Shown here: positions 53,794-62,557 of the stretch, one piece after another | Layout of the letters: every line of letters begins with the position of its first letter | Numbering within the stretch: position 1 is the first letter of the stretch | Origin: Caballeronia glathei | GTDB lineage: Bacteria; Pseudomonadota; Gammaproteobacteria; Burkholderiales; Burkholderiaceae | DNA: 64,000 nt | NCBI RefSeq assembly: GCF_000698595.1 | Contig: NZ_JFHC01000004.1 | Span: 143,203-207,202 of the forward strand | Direction of reading: 5' to 3' | Notes under the pieces: generated by a model | Databases searched by the model: none | The model's input: the letters and a program-made list of their open reading frames with translations, nothing else | What the model was told of the DNA's origin: nothing | Program-made: the position numbers and the translations under genes

Positions 53794-55806
53794 TCAGGCG
53801 TTTCGCAGTTCGGCGACCGCGGTCGCGTCGTCCAGCTTGCCGCCCTCGACGGCCTCGCCGTCCGGCGGATTGAGCCCGGTCCACGACACGCCGTCGTTCG
53901 ACTGGCGGCGCGCGGCGCCGACGCAGGCGTCGACGAGTTCCCTGAACGTCGTCGCTCCCGACATGGTCTGCACGAGCGCCTCGCCTTGCAGCGTCGCGTC
54001 GCGGTCGACGAGCCCGGCGATCAGGTCGGCCGCCGGCGCGCGCTGGTGCAGGCGTCGCAGCAGGTTGCGCAGATAAGGCGGCAGCTCAGCGGCGTCGAAT
54101 GAAACGACGCAGATGATCGACACGCCCGCCAGATCGACTTCGCCGATACGGTGGCGCGAAAAGCGCGCGTAAGGCGCGAAATCGGCCGCGAGGCCGTGCT
54201 TCCTGAACAGCTGGACCGCGATGGCGGCGGCGAGGTCGTCGAGTTCGGCGCGCCCCGCGATGCACAGCACCGACGCCGTATGGCCTTCCGCGGCGGCATC
54301 GAAGCGCGCGGGCGGCAACTCGTGGAAGACGCCCGCCTGATCGTCCGTCATGTCGAGCGCCGCGGGCGGCGCCTCGTGGGGCCCGGGAGCCTCGGCCAGA
54401 TCCTCGGCGTCCTCGAGCCCCTCGACGATATCCAGCGCCGCCTCGTTGATCCGCCGCAACTGGTCCGCCGTCACGACCCCGCGCAGCACGTCGCTGTGCG
54501 CGAGCCGCAGGCCTTCGAGCGCCACTTCGTCGTAGTAAGCGGTGAGCGAGCGGTCCTTCAGCAGCGTTTCCGCCTGTACGAGCGCCTCGTCGGGATCGTT
54601 CGCCAGAAGCCGCTGGTAGAAGTTCTCCGCCGGCGTGAGCGCCGGACGGTCGCCGAACAGCACGTCGAGGAATTCGAGCCGGTCCACGTGGCGGCCCAGG
54701 ATCACGAGGCACAGCGTGAGCGGCGTCGAGAGCACGAGGCCGATCGGCCCCCAGATCCAGCTCCAGAAGATCGCCGCGACGATCACCGCGAACGGCGAGA
54801 GCCCCGTGCTGTGGCCGTAGAGCAGCGGTTCGACGACCTGCCCCGCGAGCACGTCGGTCACGGCGAAGAGCGCGGCCGTCCAGATCAGCATGGTCCAGCC
54901 GGGGCCGACGGCGGCGGCGAACACCACCACGATCAGCGCGGCGATCCACGTGCCGACGTATGGCACGAAGCGCAAGAGCGCGGTCAGCACGCCGAACAGC
55001 AGCGCGCCCGGCACGCCGATGATCGCGAGCCCGATCGATATCACGATCCCCACGCCGGCGTTGATCGCGAGCTGCGCGAGAAAGTAGCGCGAAAGCCGCC
55101 GCGCGGCCTCGTCCATCGCCGTGGTGGCGCGGTGCAGGTCGCGCGAGCCGAACAGGCGGATCAGCCGGTCGCGCAGGTCCTCGCGCTGCAGCAGGATGAA
55201 GATGGCGACCACGAGCACGATGCCGGTGGTTTCCAGCGGACTGATGACGGGCGACAGGAACCGCTGCGCAAGCTCCAGCGGCGACGGCGACGGCTCGTGC
55301 ACCTCGACGGGCATCGGCGTGTCGATGGGCGACACGGTCTGGTCGTTCTCGTCCTTGCGCGCTTCCTGCTCGCGCGCGGGCGACAGGCGCTTCAACGCCC
55401 GCGATGCCTTGCCGAGATATTCGTCCGCGCGGCCGATCGTCACTTTCTGCACGCTTTCGATCTTGCGCTCGACCGCCACCTGGTACTTCGGCAGGTCGCC
55501 GGCCAGTTGCGCGACCTGCGCGCCGATCAGCGCGCCGGTGGCCGTGAGCACCGACAGCGCGACCAGCACCGCCACGATCACCGAGGGCACCTGGCCGAAC
55601 CTGAACCGCCGCAGGAAATCGACGAACGGCGCGAGCAGGAAGCTCAGCAGCACGGCGAGGATGATCGGAATCATCACGGCGCGGCCGAAATAGAGCGCGC
55701 AGATCACCACGACGCCGGTAATCAGCGACGTGAGCGCCCGCAAGCCGGGCGCGTCGGGCGGCAGAACCTTGGGCGTCGGCCTGCGGGGGCCGGTCTGTTG
55801 CGGCAT
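53794..55806 (-). CDS. AI-2E family permease with long C-terminal extension
   Basis: A 670-residue protein. Residues 20-385 form the AI-2E/PerM permease: paired N-terminal membrane segments with PIILAVLLSFLLAPFVDFL, a long charged cytoplasmic or periplasmic insert at about 110-195, and the conserved block LLRFVPYVGTWIAALIVV, VEPLLYGHSTGLSPFAV and PLTLCLVILGRH. After a helical stretch (400-475) and an acidic Pro/Ala linker, residues about 508-604 look like a separate alpha/beta domain (SVLCIAGRAELDDLAAAIAV, then VSIICVVSFDAAELPP). Ordinary members stop near 350-400. The extension is found in a long subfamily in some proteobacteria; its role is unknown. Confidence 0.87.
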   Translation of the reverse strand: MPQQTGPRRPTPKVLPPDAPGLRALTSLITGVVVICALYFGRAVMIPIILAVLLSFLLAPFVDFLRRFRFGQVPSVIVAVLVALSVLTATGALIGAQVAQLAGDLPKYQVAVERKIESVQKVTIGRADEYLGKASRALKRLSPAREQEARKDENDQTVSPIDTPMPVEVHEPSPSPLELAQRFLSPVISPLETTGIVLVVAIFILLQREDLRDRLIRLFGSRDLHRATTAMDEAARRLSRYFLAQLAINAGVGIVISIGLAIIGVPGALLFGVLTALLRFVPYVGTWIAALIVVVFAAAVGPGWTMLIWTAALFAVTDVLAGQVVEPLLYGHSTGLSPFAVIVAAIFWSWIWGPIGLVLSTPLTLCLVILGRHVDRLEFLDVLFGDRPALTPAENFYQRLLANDPDEALVQAETLLKDRSLTAYYDEVALEGLRLAHSDVLRGVVTADQLRRINEAALDIVEGLEDAEDLAEAPGPHEAPPAALDMTDDQAGVFHELPPARFDAAAEGHTASVLCIAGRAELDDLAAAIAVQLFRKHGLAADFAPYARFSRHRIGEVDLAGVSIICVVSFDAAELPPYLRNLLRRLHQRAPAADLIAGLVDRDATLQGEALVQTMSGATTFRELVDACVGAARRQSNDGVSWTGLNPPDGEAVEGGKLDDATAVAELRNA

Positions 55807-55945
55807 GGAAGCGGTTCTCTCAGAGGAGGCACGGGCGGGTCGCCCGAGGGATGGAGCAAGGCGTGTGCCATCGGCACGCGAATGGCAACGGATTCACGAT
55901 CTGGCGGCGCATCCCGTGCACCGGATGCGCGTGCGCCAGCCTTGA

Positions 55946-55986
55946 GGTGAGTGTATGCGGGAGCCGAACGGTGAGGCAATACGGGA
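55946..55986 (+). repeat. Two GGTGAG...CGGGA motifs, 24 bases apart
   Basis: Copies at 55946-55962 and 55970-55986 of the same 17-base pattern found three times at 44.4-44.9 kb. They lie between the start of the permease gene (minus strand) and the end of the hybrid kinase gene. Confidence 0.5.
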
Positions 55987-55993
55987 AGCGATG

Positions 55994-58498
55994 CTAACCG
56001 GGCCAGCGTGCGGCAACGATGCTGCGAATCCGGCTCGCCATCGATTCCAGCGTGAACGGCTTCGTGATCATTTCCATGCCGGTATCGAGAAATCCGTTGC
56101 CGCGCGCCGCCGCTTCCGCGTAGCCGGTCATGAACAGCACCTTGAGCCCGGGGCGCGTGGCGCGTGCCGCGTCGGCGAGCTGGCGGCCATTCAGGCCCGG
56201 CAGGCCGACATCGGTGACGAGCAGGTCGATGCGCGCCGGCGAATTGAGCACGGCGAGCCCCGACGGGCCGTCGACGGCTTCCATCACCTCGTAGTCCAGA
56301 TCGCGCAGGATCTCGCACACGAGTTCGCGCACCGCGGGATCGTCTTCCACGACCAGAATCGCCTGCCGCCCGGACGCGCGGTGCGCCTCCGTCAGCTCGC
56401 CGGCGATTTCCAGCACCTGCGCGCCACCCTGATGGCGCGGCAGGTAGAGCCGCACCGTCGTGCCGAGGCCGGGTTCGCTTTCGATCGTCGCGACCCCGCC
56501 CGACTGCTTCGCGAACCCGTACGCCATCGAAAGGCCGAGCCCCGTGCCCTGCCCGAGCGGCTTGGTGGTATAGAACGGGTCGAAGGCGCGCTCCTTTACG
56601 TCGTCGGTCATGCCGCCGCCCGTATCCGACACCGACACGACCACATACGACCCCGGCACCACGTCCGGATGACGCGCGGCGAAATCCGCGCCGAGTTCGG
56701 CGTTGTCGGTTTCGAGCGTGAGCTGCCCGCCGTCGGGCATCGCGTCGCGGGCGTTGATCGCGAAATTGAGCAGCGCGTTTTCGAGCTGATTGGTGTCGCA
56801 ACGGGTGAGCCATAGATGATCGTTGCGGATCACCTTCACTTCGATCGCCTCGCCCATGGTCCGGCGCAGCAGGTCGTCTATCGAGTGCAGCAGTTCGTCG
56901 GCGTTGACGGGCCTGGGGTCGAGCGGCTGGCGGCGCGAAAACGCCAGCAGCCGGTGGGTGAGCGACGCCGCGCGATTGGCCGCACCCATCGCCATCGTGA
57001 CGAAACGGTCGATTTCGTCGGTGCGGCCAAGCTGCACGAAGCGGCGAATCAGTTCGAGCGGCCCGGTGATGCCTTGCAGCAGATTGTTGAAATCGTGCGC
57101 GATGCCGCCCGTCAGCTGCCCGAGCGCTTCCATCTTCTGCGCCTGCCTCAGTGCTTCCTCGGTCTGCCGCAACGCGCGCTGCGTCTCCCTCTCCCGCGTG
57201 ACGTCCCGGCCGCTGCCGTAGAGCGCGTCGCCTTCGGGTGACGCCACCCACGACACCCAGCGGTACGACCCGTCCTTGTGCCGGTTGCGGTTCTCGAAGC
57301 GCGTGAGACCCGCATCGACCGCCGCGTGGAGCGCCGCGCGCGTCGCCTCGGCGTCCTCGGGATGCACGATGTCCTCGAACGAGCGGCCGATCAGCTCGTC
57401 CTCGCGGAAGCCGAGAATCGACGTCCACGCCGGATTGACCGCGCGCAGCACGCCGTCTTCGCTCGTCACGATGAACAGGTCGCGCGAATTGCGCCAGATG
57501 CTGTCACGCTCGCGCGTGCGCGCCTCGACTTCGGCGGCGAGCGAATCGTTCAGACGCCTGAGTTCGGTTTCGCTCACGCGCAACCGCGCCTCGACGCGCT
57601 TGTGGTCCGTAATGTCATACGACACGCCGAGATAGCGCGTGCCGAGCGTGCCGCCGTCGATCGCCTCGCCGCGGCGGCCCATCCAGCGCTCCTCGCCGTT
57701 GTCCGGACGGCGAATCCGGTATTCGAAGTATTCGAGCGCGCCGTTCGGGATCTCCCGGTTGCCCGTGAGCAGGCGGGTGCGGTCCTGCGGATGAATCAGC
57801 GCCATCAGGTCGGCGATGTCGAACTCGGGCTGCGTCGGCAGGCCCCACTGGTGGCAGAACTCCTCCGACACCGCGATGCGCCCGCGCTCCGGGAAAATCT
57901 CGAACGTGCCGATGCGTCCCGCCTGCTGCGCAATGCGCAGCCGCTCCTCGCTTTCGCGCAGCGCGCGGTCGCTCTTGTAGCGCTCGATGGCGAGCGCCGT
58001 CACGCTCGCGACGAACGCGATTTCCTCCAGGTCGTCGTTCGACGGGCTCTTCGGGATCGGATAGTAGTTGGCGAAGGTCCCGAGCACGCTGCCGTCGGCG
58101 GCGCGAATCGGCATCGACCAGCAGGCGCGCAGCCCGTGGCCGAGGGCGAGATCGCGAAACGGTTCCCAGAGCGGATCGGTCTCGATGTCGTCGACGATCA
58201 CGGGCACCGCGTTGTATGCCGCCGCGCCGCAGGAACCGGCCATCGGGCCGAACTCGACGCCGTCGATCGCGTCGTTGTAGCTCGCGGGCAGGCTCGGGGC
58301 GGCGCCGTGAACGAGGCATTTGCCGCTCGGGTCGACGAGCAGGATCGACGCATACATGCGCTCGTCCGAGAGCGCCTCGACGCGATGAATGACGTGTTCG
58401 AGCACTTCGTGAAGCGGCATGCCTGCCACGACGCGGCCGAGCACCGCGCGCTCGAATTCGAGCTGGCTCAACGTTGAAAAAACGAGTGGTCGCCGCAT
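55994..58498 (-). CDS. Soluble GAF-PAS-PAS hybrid histidine kinase
   Basis: An 834-residue cytoplasmic hybrid kinase. Order: GAF domain (about 15-175; GPMAGSCGAAAYNAVPVIVDDI), PAS domain (about 185-305), a second PAS (about 345-445; NSRDLFIVTSEDGVLRAVNPAW, then HKDGSYRWVSW), phosphoacceptor helix (His 468 in GGIAHDFNNLLQ), ATPase (SDTGGGM, GTGLGLSMAYGF) and one receiver (LVVEDDPAVRE, acceptor in VTDVGLPGLNG). No membrane segment. The H-D-F-N-N type matches the kinases at 2329 and 37656. The start was set at 58498, where the GAF helix begins. The GAF and PAS ligands are not known. Confidence 0.92.
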   Translation of the reverse strand: MRRPLVFSTLSQLEFERAVLGRVVAGMPLHEVLEHVIHRVEALSDERMYASILLVDPSGKCLVHGAAPSLPASYNDAIDGVEFGPMAGSCGAAAYNAVPVIVDDIETDPLWEPFRDLALGHGLRACWSMPIRAADGSVLGTFANYYPIPKSPSNDDLEEIAFVASVTALAIERYKSDRALRESEERLRIAQQAGRIGTFEIFPERGRIAVSEEFCHQWGLPTQPEFDIADLMALIHPQDRTRLLTGNREIPNGALEYFEYRIRRPDNGEERWMGRRGEAIDGGTLGTRYLGVSYDITDHKRVEARLRVSETELRRLNDSLAAEVEARTRERDSIWRNSRDLFIVTSEDGVLRAVNPAWTSILGFREDELIGRSFEDIVHPEDAEATRAALHAAVDAGLTRFENRNRHKDGSYRWVSWVASPEGDALYGSGRDVTRERETQRALRQTEEALRQAQKMEALGQLTGGIAHDFNNLLQGITGPLELIRRFVQLGRTDEIDRFVTMAMGAANRAASLTHRLLAFSRRQPLDPRPVNADELLHSIDDLLRRTMGEAIEVKVIRNDHLWLTRCDTNQLENALLNFAINARDAMPDGGQLTLETDNAELGADFAARHPDVVPGSYVVVSVSDTGGGMTDDVKERAFDPFYTTKPLGQGTGLGLSMAYGFAKQSGGVATIESEPGLGTTVRLYLPRHQGGAQVLEIAGELTEAHRASGRQAILVVEDDPAVRELVCEILRDLDYEVMEAVDGPSGLAVLNSPARIDLLVTDVGLPGLNGRQLADAARATRPGLKVLFMTGYAEAAARGNGFLDTGMEMITKPFTLESMASRIRSIVAARWPG

Positions 58499-58690
58499 GT
58501 TATGGAAGACGAGGACGCGCAGCCGGCGCGCGGCAGTTCGAATGCGCAACGAGATGCGGGCATCTTAGCATCCGGCAAAACGCGCGCCTCTATCGCTGCA
58601 ATTGAAAGAATCAGTTTGATGCGCGGGCACGCGCCGTGCGAGATTGGAAGCCCCGGAGCGCGCCGCCGCCCATGTTTTCCTGGAATTGCC

Positions 58691-58873
58691 ATGTCCGTTG
58701 AATCGCCGTGTATCAGCATCTGCAAGTTCGACGAGAAGACGGGCCTGTGCATCGGGTGTCTGCGCACGAAAGACGAATGCAAGCAATGGAAGAAGCTGAA
58801 GGACAAGCACCGTAGACGGATCATCGACGAACGACCGAAACGCAAGGCGAAGCTGAAGAAACACGGGAAATAG
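58691..58873 (+). CDS. DUF1289 family protein
   Basis: A 60-residue protein of the DUF1289 family. Four cysteines in the family spacing (ESPCISICKFDEKTGLCIGCLRTKDE) suggest a small metal or iron-sulfur site; the C-terminal half is very basic (KKLKDKHRRRIIDERPKRKAKLKKHGK residues, in a nucleic-acid-binding style). The ATG at 58691 starts the family pattern. It is a single gene of unknown function. Confidence 0.92.
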   Translation: MSVESPCISICKFDEKTGLCIGCLRTKDECKQWKKLKDKHRRRIIDERPKRKAKLKKHGK

Positions 58874-59022
58874 GACGCGCACGCGGGACAAAGGCTCGAC
58901 TTGCCGCAGCAGCGGGCGCTGATCGCCTAGACTGGTTCTATGCGCCCGTGTCGCGGCCGCATCGAAGACAACGACGCGCGCGTGGATGGACACGATACTC
59001 GAACCACTCCGGGAGTTCAGAC

Positions 59023-59355
59023 ATGAACGCTATCGTCCGCGCGGGCGTTGCCGTATCGATGGGCGCCGCGCTCTGGATCGTGTCGGAAGCCGCCGCGGCG
59101 CAGCCGGCGCGCCCGAGCGCCGAAACCGACATGTATGCGCCCGCCAACAGCACGAAGCTGATGCCGGACGCGGCGCTCGGCAGCCAGTACCCGACGCACG
59201 GCAACCAGCAGGCCGGCGAACTGAACCTCAATCCGAGCGACCCGCGCGCCCAGCTGGTGAACGGCCTGCCGAACAACGCGCTGAGCGGCGGCTACGGCTC
59301 GCCGCTCGCGGGAAACAAGGCCAACGTGAAACAGGCCGTGCCGCCGGGCGAGTGA
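59023..59355 (+). CDS. Secreted hypothetical protein
   Basis: A 110-residue protein with a signal peptide (cleavage after about residue 26, AAA before QPARP). The mature chain is rich in Asn, Gly, Pro and Ala, with little predicted structure (YAPANSTKLMPDAALGSQYP, then NPSDPRAQLVNGLPNNALSGGYGSP). GGGAG lies 8-12 bases before the ATG. The stop lies inside a strong hairpin shared with the convergent LysR gene. Function unknown. Confidence 0.75.
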   Translation: MNAIVRAGVAVSMGAALWIVSEAAAAQPARPSAETDMYAPANSTKLMPDAALGSQYPTHGNQQAGELNLNPSDPRAQLVNGLPNNALSGGYGSPLAGNKANVKQAVPPGE

Positions 59356-59372
59356 CGCCGCGCGTCACTCGC
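59348..59372. terminator. Hairpin holding both convergent stop codons
   Basis: GCGAGTGACGC (59348-59358) pairs with GCGTCACTCGC (59362-59372) around a 3-nt loop. The stop of the rightward gene (59353-59355) and that of the leftward LysR gene (59365-59367) are both in the stem. No T-tract; it may block read-through both ways. Confidence 0.6.
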
Positions 59373-60252
59373 TGCCGGTCAGGCGGTCGACGAGCGCGCG
59401 CGCGAACGGCGGCAGGTCCTTCAGGCTGCGCACGCAGATTTTCAGCTTGCGCTCGGCCCAGGCGTCGTTGAGTCCGACGATCGCGATCTTCAGCGTCTTC
59501 GCATGCCGCACCGCGACCGATTCGGGAACGATGCCGATGCCGACACCCGATTCGATCATCCGGCACGCCGCCTCGAAATTGCCTACCTGGATGCGCAGCT
59601 TGAGGCGCGCGCCGAGCGCGTCGGCGGCGCTCGTCACGAATGCGTGGATCGCACTCGACGTCGGCAGGCCGACGAAGTTGTCGGCGAGCGTCTGCGCGAA
59701 ATCCACCGACTTCCCGGCCGCCAGCCGGTGATCCTGCGACGTGACGAGCACGAGGCGGTCGTCGCGGTACGGCAGCATCTCCAGATGATCGGCGTGCACG
59801 TTGCCGGCCACGATACCGATATCCGTCGCGCTTTCCGCCACGCCCCTGACGATCTCGCCGCTCAGCACTTCGCGCAGGTCGATGTTGATGTCGGGATGAT
59901 CGCGCAGGAAGCCGCTCAGCACGGCGGGCAGGAATTCGCTGATCGCGGTGGTGTTCGCCCAGATGCGCACGTGGCCCTTGATGCCGTCGCCGTATTCCTG
60001 CATGTCGCCCGCGAGATGCTCGACGCGTTCGAGCACGAGCCGCGCGTGGTGCACGAACGCTTCGCCCGCGGGCGTGAGAGTCATGCCCTGGCTCGTGCGG
60101 TAGAGGAGCTTGAAGCCGAGGCCCTCTTCGAGATTCTTCACGCGATTGCTCGCCGCCGGCGCGGACAGATGGCAGCGTTCGGCGGCGCGCGCGAGGTTTT
60201 TCGTGTCCGAGAGGGTGACCATGAGCGTCAGGTCGACGAAATCGAAATGCAT
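59365..60252 (-). CDS. LysR family transcriptional regulator
   Basis: A 295-residue LysR regulator. The N-terminal winged helix is clear (FVDLTLMVTLSDTKNLARAA, then HLSAPAASNRVKNLEEGLGFKLLYR), followed by the effector-binding domain with IDLREVLSGEIVRGVAES and ESGVGIGIVPESVA. It sits downstream of and on the same strand as the CoA-thioester operon, 115 bases after the lyase gene, so it may be co-transcribed and control that pathway. Its effector is probably a pathway acid or CoA ester; this is inference. Confidence 0.92.
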   Translation of the reverse strand: MHFDFVDLTLMVTLSDTKNLARAAERCHLSAPAASNRVKNLEEGLGFKLLYRTSQGMTLTPAGEAFVHHARLVLERVEHLAGDMQEYGDGIKGHVRIWANTTAISEFLPAVLSGFLRDHPDINIDLREVLSGEIVRGVAESATDIGIVAGNVHADHLEMLPYRDDRLVLVTSQDHRLAAGKSVDFAQTLADNFVGLPTSSAIHAFVTSAADALGARLKLRIQVGNFEAACRMIESGVGIGIVPESVAVRHAKTLKIAIVGLNDAWAERKLKICVRSLKDLPPFARALVDRLTGSE

Positions 60253-60367
60253 GGCGAGAACGGGTGGGATTCGGGGATGCTCGGACCACAATCTTAACGG
60301 CCCGTGAAGCAGATCACCGAAAAGCCCGCGGCTCGCGGGTCCCGCCGCGCCCGTCATGGTCGCCGCG

Positions 60368-61174
60368 TCACGTATTGCCCGCGCCACCCGCGATGCGCCG
60401 GGCCTTGAGGATGACCGGCATGTCGACCATCTTTCCGTCGACGGCGACCGCCGCGCCGCCGCTTTGCGCGACCGCGGCGAGCACGCGCGCCGCCCACGCC
60501 TCGTCCGCCTCGCTCCACGCATACGCGCGATGCACCGCGTCGATCTGCTTCGGATGGATGCAGAGCTTCGCGCCGAAGCCCAGGCGGCGGGCGCGCCGGG
60601 CGTCGGCTTCGATCGCGGCGGGGTCGTCGATCACGGTCGAAACGCCGTCCACCGGCGCGGCGATGCCCGCAAGCCGCGACGCAAGCACGATCTGCGAGCG
60701 GAACATCAGCAGTTCCTCGCCGTCGCCTTCGATGTTCAGGTCGATCTGGAAGTCGAGCGTGCCGAACACGATGCGCTCCACGCGCGGCGCGGCGGCAAGC
60801 GCATCGAGCCCGGCAAAGCCGCGCGCCGTCTCGACGATCGGCAGCACCGTGAGCCCCGCGTGCGCGCGCGCGAGCACCGCGTCGACCTGCTCGCGCGTCT
60901 CGGCCTTCGGCAGCACGATCCCCGCGACGCCGGGATGCGCGGCGAGCGCGGCGATGTCGTCGGCGAACCAGGGCGTGTCCGCGCTGTTGATGCGCACGAA
61001 CGCGGGCCGCGACGCGTGCGCGTGCGCCAGCACGGCATCGCGCGCCGCGGGTTTCTGAGCCGGCTGCACGGCGTCTTCGAGATCGAGGATCACCGCGTCC
61101 GCACCGGCTGCGCGCGCCTTCTCGAAGCGTTCCGCGCGATTGCCCGGCACGAAGAGATAGGAGCGCGGGCTCAT
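60368..61174 (-). CDS. CitE-like CoA-ester lyase (HpcH/HpaI family)
   Basis: A 268-residue TIM-barrel lyase of the HpcH/HpaI/CitE family, which cleaves 3-hydroxy-acyl-CoAs such as citramalyl-CoA or malyl-CoA. Marks are RSYLFVPGNRAERFEKA at the start, GADAVILDLEDAV (metal-binding Glu/Asp), VLPIVETARGF, and FGAKLCIHPKQIDAVH near residue 215. Its ATG overlaps the stop of the MmgE/PrpD gene by 4 bases (ATGA). The operon context suggests breakdown of a branched C4-C6 dicarboxylate through its CoA ester. Confidence 0.9.
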   Translation of the reverse strand: MSPRSYLFVPGNRAERFEKARAAGADAVILDLEDAVQPAQKPAARDAVLAHAHASRPAFVRINSADTPWFADDIAALAAHPGVAGIVLPKAETREQVDAVLARAHAGLTVLPIVETARGFAGLDALAAAPRVERIVFGTLDFQIDLNIEGDGEELLMFRSQIVLASRLAGIAAPVDGVSTVIDDPAAIEADARRARRLGFGAKLCIHPKQIDAVHRAYAWSEADEAWAARVLAAVAQSGGAAVAVDGKMVDMPVILKARRIAGGAGNT

Positions 61175-62544
61175 GCGAACTGCGCCGCCCGGAAGACCGA
61201 TCCCACGCGCTCCTGCGAGGCGATCTGCCATGCCTCGTCGATGAGCGCCGAGGCTTCTTCCCCGGACGCCGCGCCCGAGAACGCCGCGAGCCTGCGCAGC
61301 TTGGTCGCGATCTCGTCGCGCGAGAGCGTGTTGCCCGGATCGCCCTTCGGCTCGTCCACGCGGCCCGACAGCACGCGGCCGTCGCGCGTCGTGACCGTCA
61401 CCTTGCCGATCCAGCGCGCGGGGTACGCGCGGTCGACTTCATCGTCGAGCGCCATCTCCACCCGGTCGCGGAACGCCACGATCGGCTCGCTCGCGAAGTA
61501 CTGCTCGAACTCGGTCACGCCCGCGTAGCCGTAATGCGCGACCAGGCCGAGCACCGTGCCCATGTTGAACTTCGCCTGATGAACCGTCACCGGATTCGTG
61601 ACGGCGCCGAGCACGTCAATCGCGCCCTGATGCACCTGCGCCGTCACATGCCCGATGTCCTCCGGCGCGAGCCGGTGCTGCGCGACGACGGCAAGCAGCG
61701 CGTCCGCGGCGGGGTGCGTGTGGCGGCACGCCGCGTGGTACTTGAACGAGGTCTCGACGGTCGCCCAGCGCTCGCCCAGCCGGTCGACGAGCCGCGCCGG
61801 GTCGGCATCGCTCGACATGCCCGCCGCCATCCCCTTCGCGCCTTCGAGGATGTGCGTCGCGCCCTTGAAGCCGTCGGCGGCGAGTTGCGCCGCCATCAGG
61901 CCGTTCGCGGCGGCCATCGCGGTGTGCAGCTGCTTCGAATCGGCGGCGTCGCGCAGGAACTCCCACAGGCCGCTCGCCTGCGTGCCCGCCGAGCCGAACG
62001 CGTCGAGCATCTGCAGCGGCGAGAGGCCGAGCAGACGGCCCGCCGTCGCGGCGGCGGCGACCGTGCCGGCCGTGCCCGTCGTGTGAAAGACCTTGTAGTG
62101 CGAGCGGCCGAGAAACTCGCCGATGCGGATGCCCGTTTCGTAGCCCGCCACGGCGGCCGCGATGAAGTCGCGGCCCGACGCGCCCGTGGCCTGCGCGAGC
62201 GCGAGCGCGACCGGGAACACGACCGCCGCCGGATGGAACACGGCGCCGTTGTGCACGTCGTCCTGCTCGACGAAGTGCGACGCCGCGCCGTTCACCATCG
62301 CGGCGAAATAGGGCGTCGCGCGCGAGCGGTCGGTCAGGATCTCGGCGTCGCCGCCGCCGGGCGCGCCCGCATTGCGCGCGAAGCGCGCGATGCTCTCGAC
62401 GGGCCGCGCGCCCTTGCCCGCGAGCGCGGAGCCGAGCCAGTCGACGTACAGGTTGACGGTGCGCTCGACGACCGCGCCCGGAATGTCGGAGAACCGCAGT
62501 TGCGAGGCGAAGGTGGCAAGGGTCTGGCTGGGATGATCGGTCAT
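61171..62544 (-). CDS. MmgE/PrpD family protein
   Basis: A 457-residue member of the MmgE/PrpD family (2-methylcitrate dehydratase and relatives; some are cis-aconitate decarboxylase or isomerases). Typical segments are YVDWLGSALAG near 32, EQDDVHNGAVFHPAAVVFP near 95, GYETGIRIGEFLG near 130, TGTAGTVAAAATAGRLLGL, and YHAACRHTHPAADALL near 255. The exact substrate cannot be read. It lies between the CoA transferase and the lyase genes, so it probably hydrates or isomerises a dicarboxylate in that route. The ATG at 62544 is the family start. Confidence 0.9.
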   Translation of the reverse strand: MTDHPSQTLATFASQLRFSDIPGAVVERTVNLYVDWLGSALAGKGARPVESIARFARNAGAPGGGDAEILTDRSRATPYFAAMVNGAASHFVEQDDVHNGAVFHPAAVVFPVALALAQATGASGRDFIAAAVAGYETGIRIGEFLGRSHYKVFHTTGTAGTVAAAATAGRLLGLSPLQMLDAFGSAGTQASGLWEFLRDAADSKQLHTAMAAANGLMAAQLAADGFKGATHILEGAKGMAAGMSSDADPARLVDRLGERWATVETSFKYHAACRHTHPAADALLAVVAQHRLAPEDIGHVTAQVHQGAIDVLGAVTNPVTVHQAKFNMGTVLGLVAHYGYAGVTEFEQYFASEPIVAFRDRVEMALDDEVDRAYPARWIGKVTVTTRDGRVLSGRVDEPKGDPGNTLSRDEIATKLRRLAAFSGAASGEEASALIDEAWQIASQERVGSVFRAAQFA

Positions 62545-62557
62545 GATGATGGAGGGT

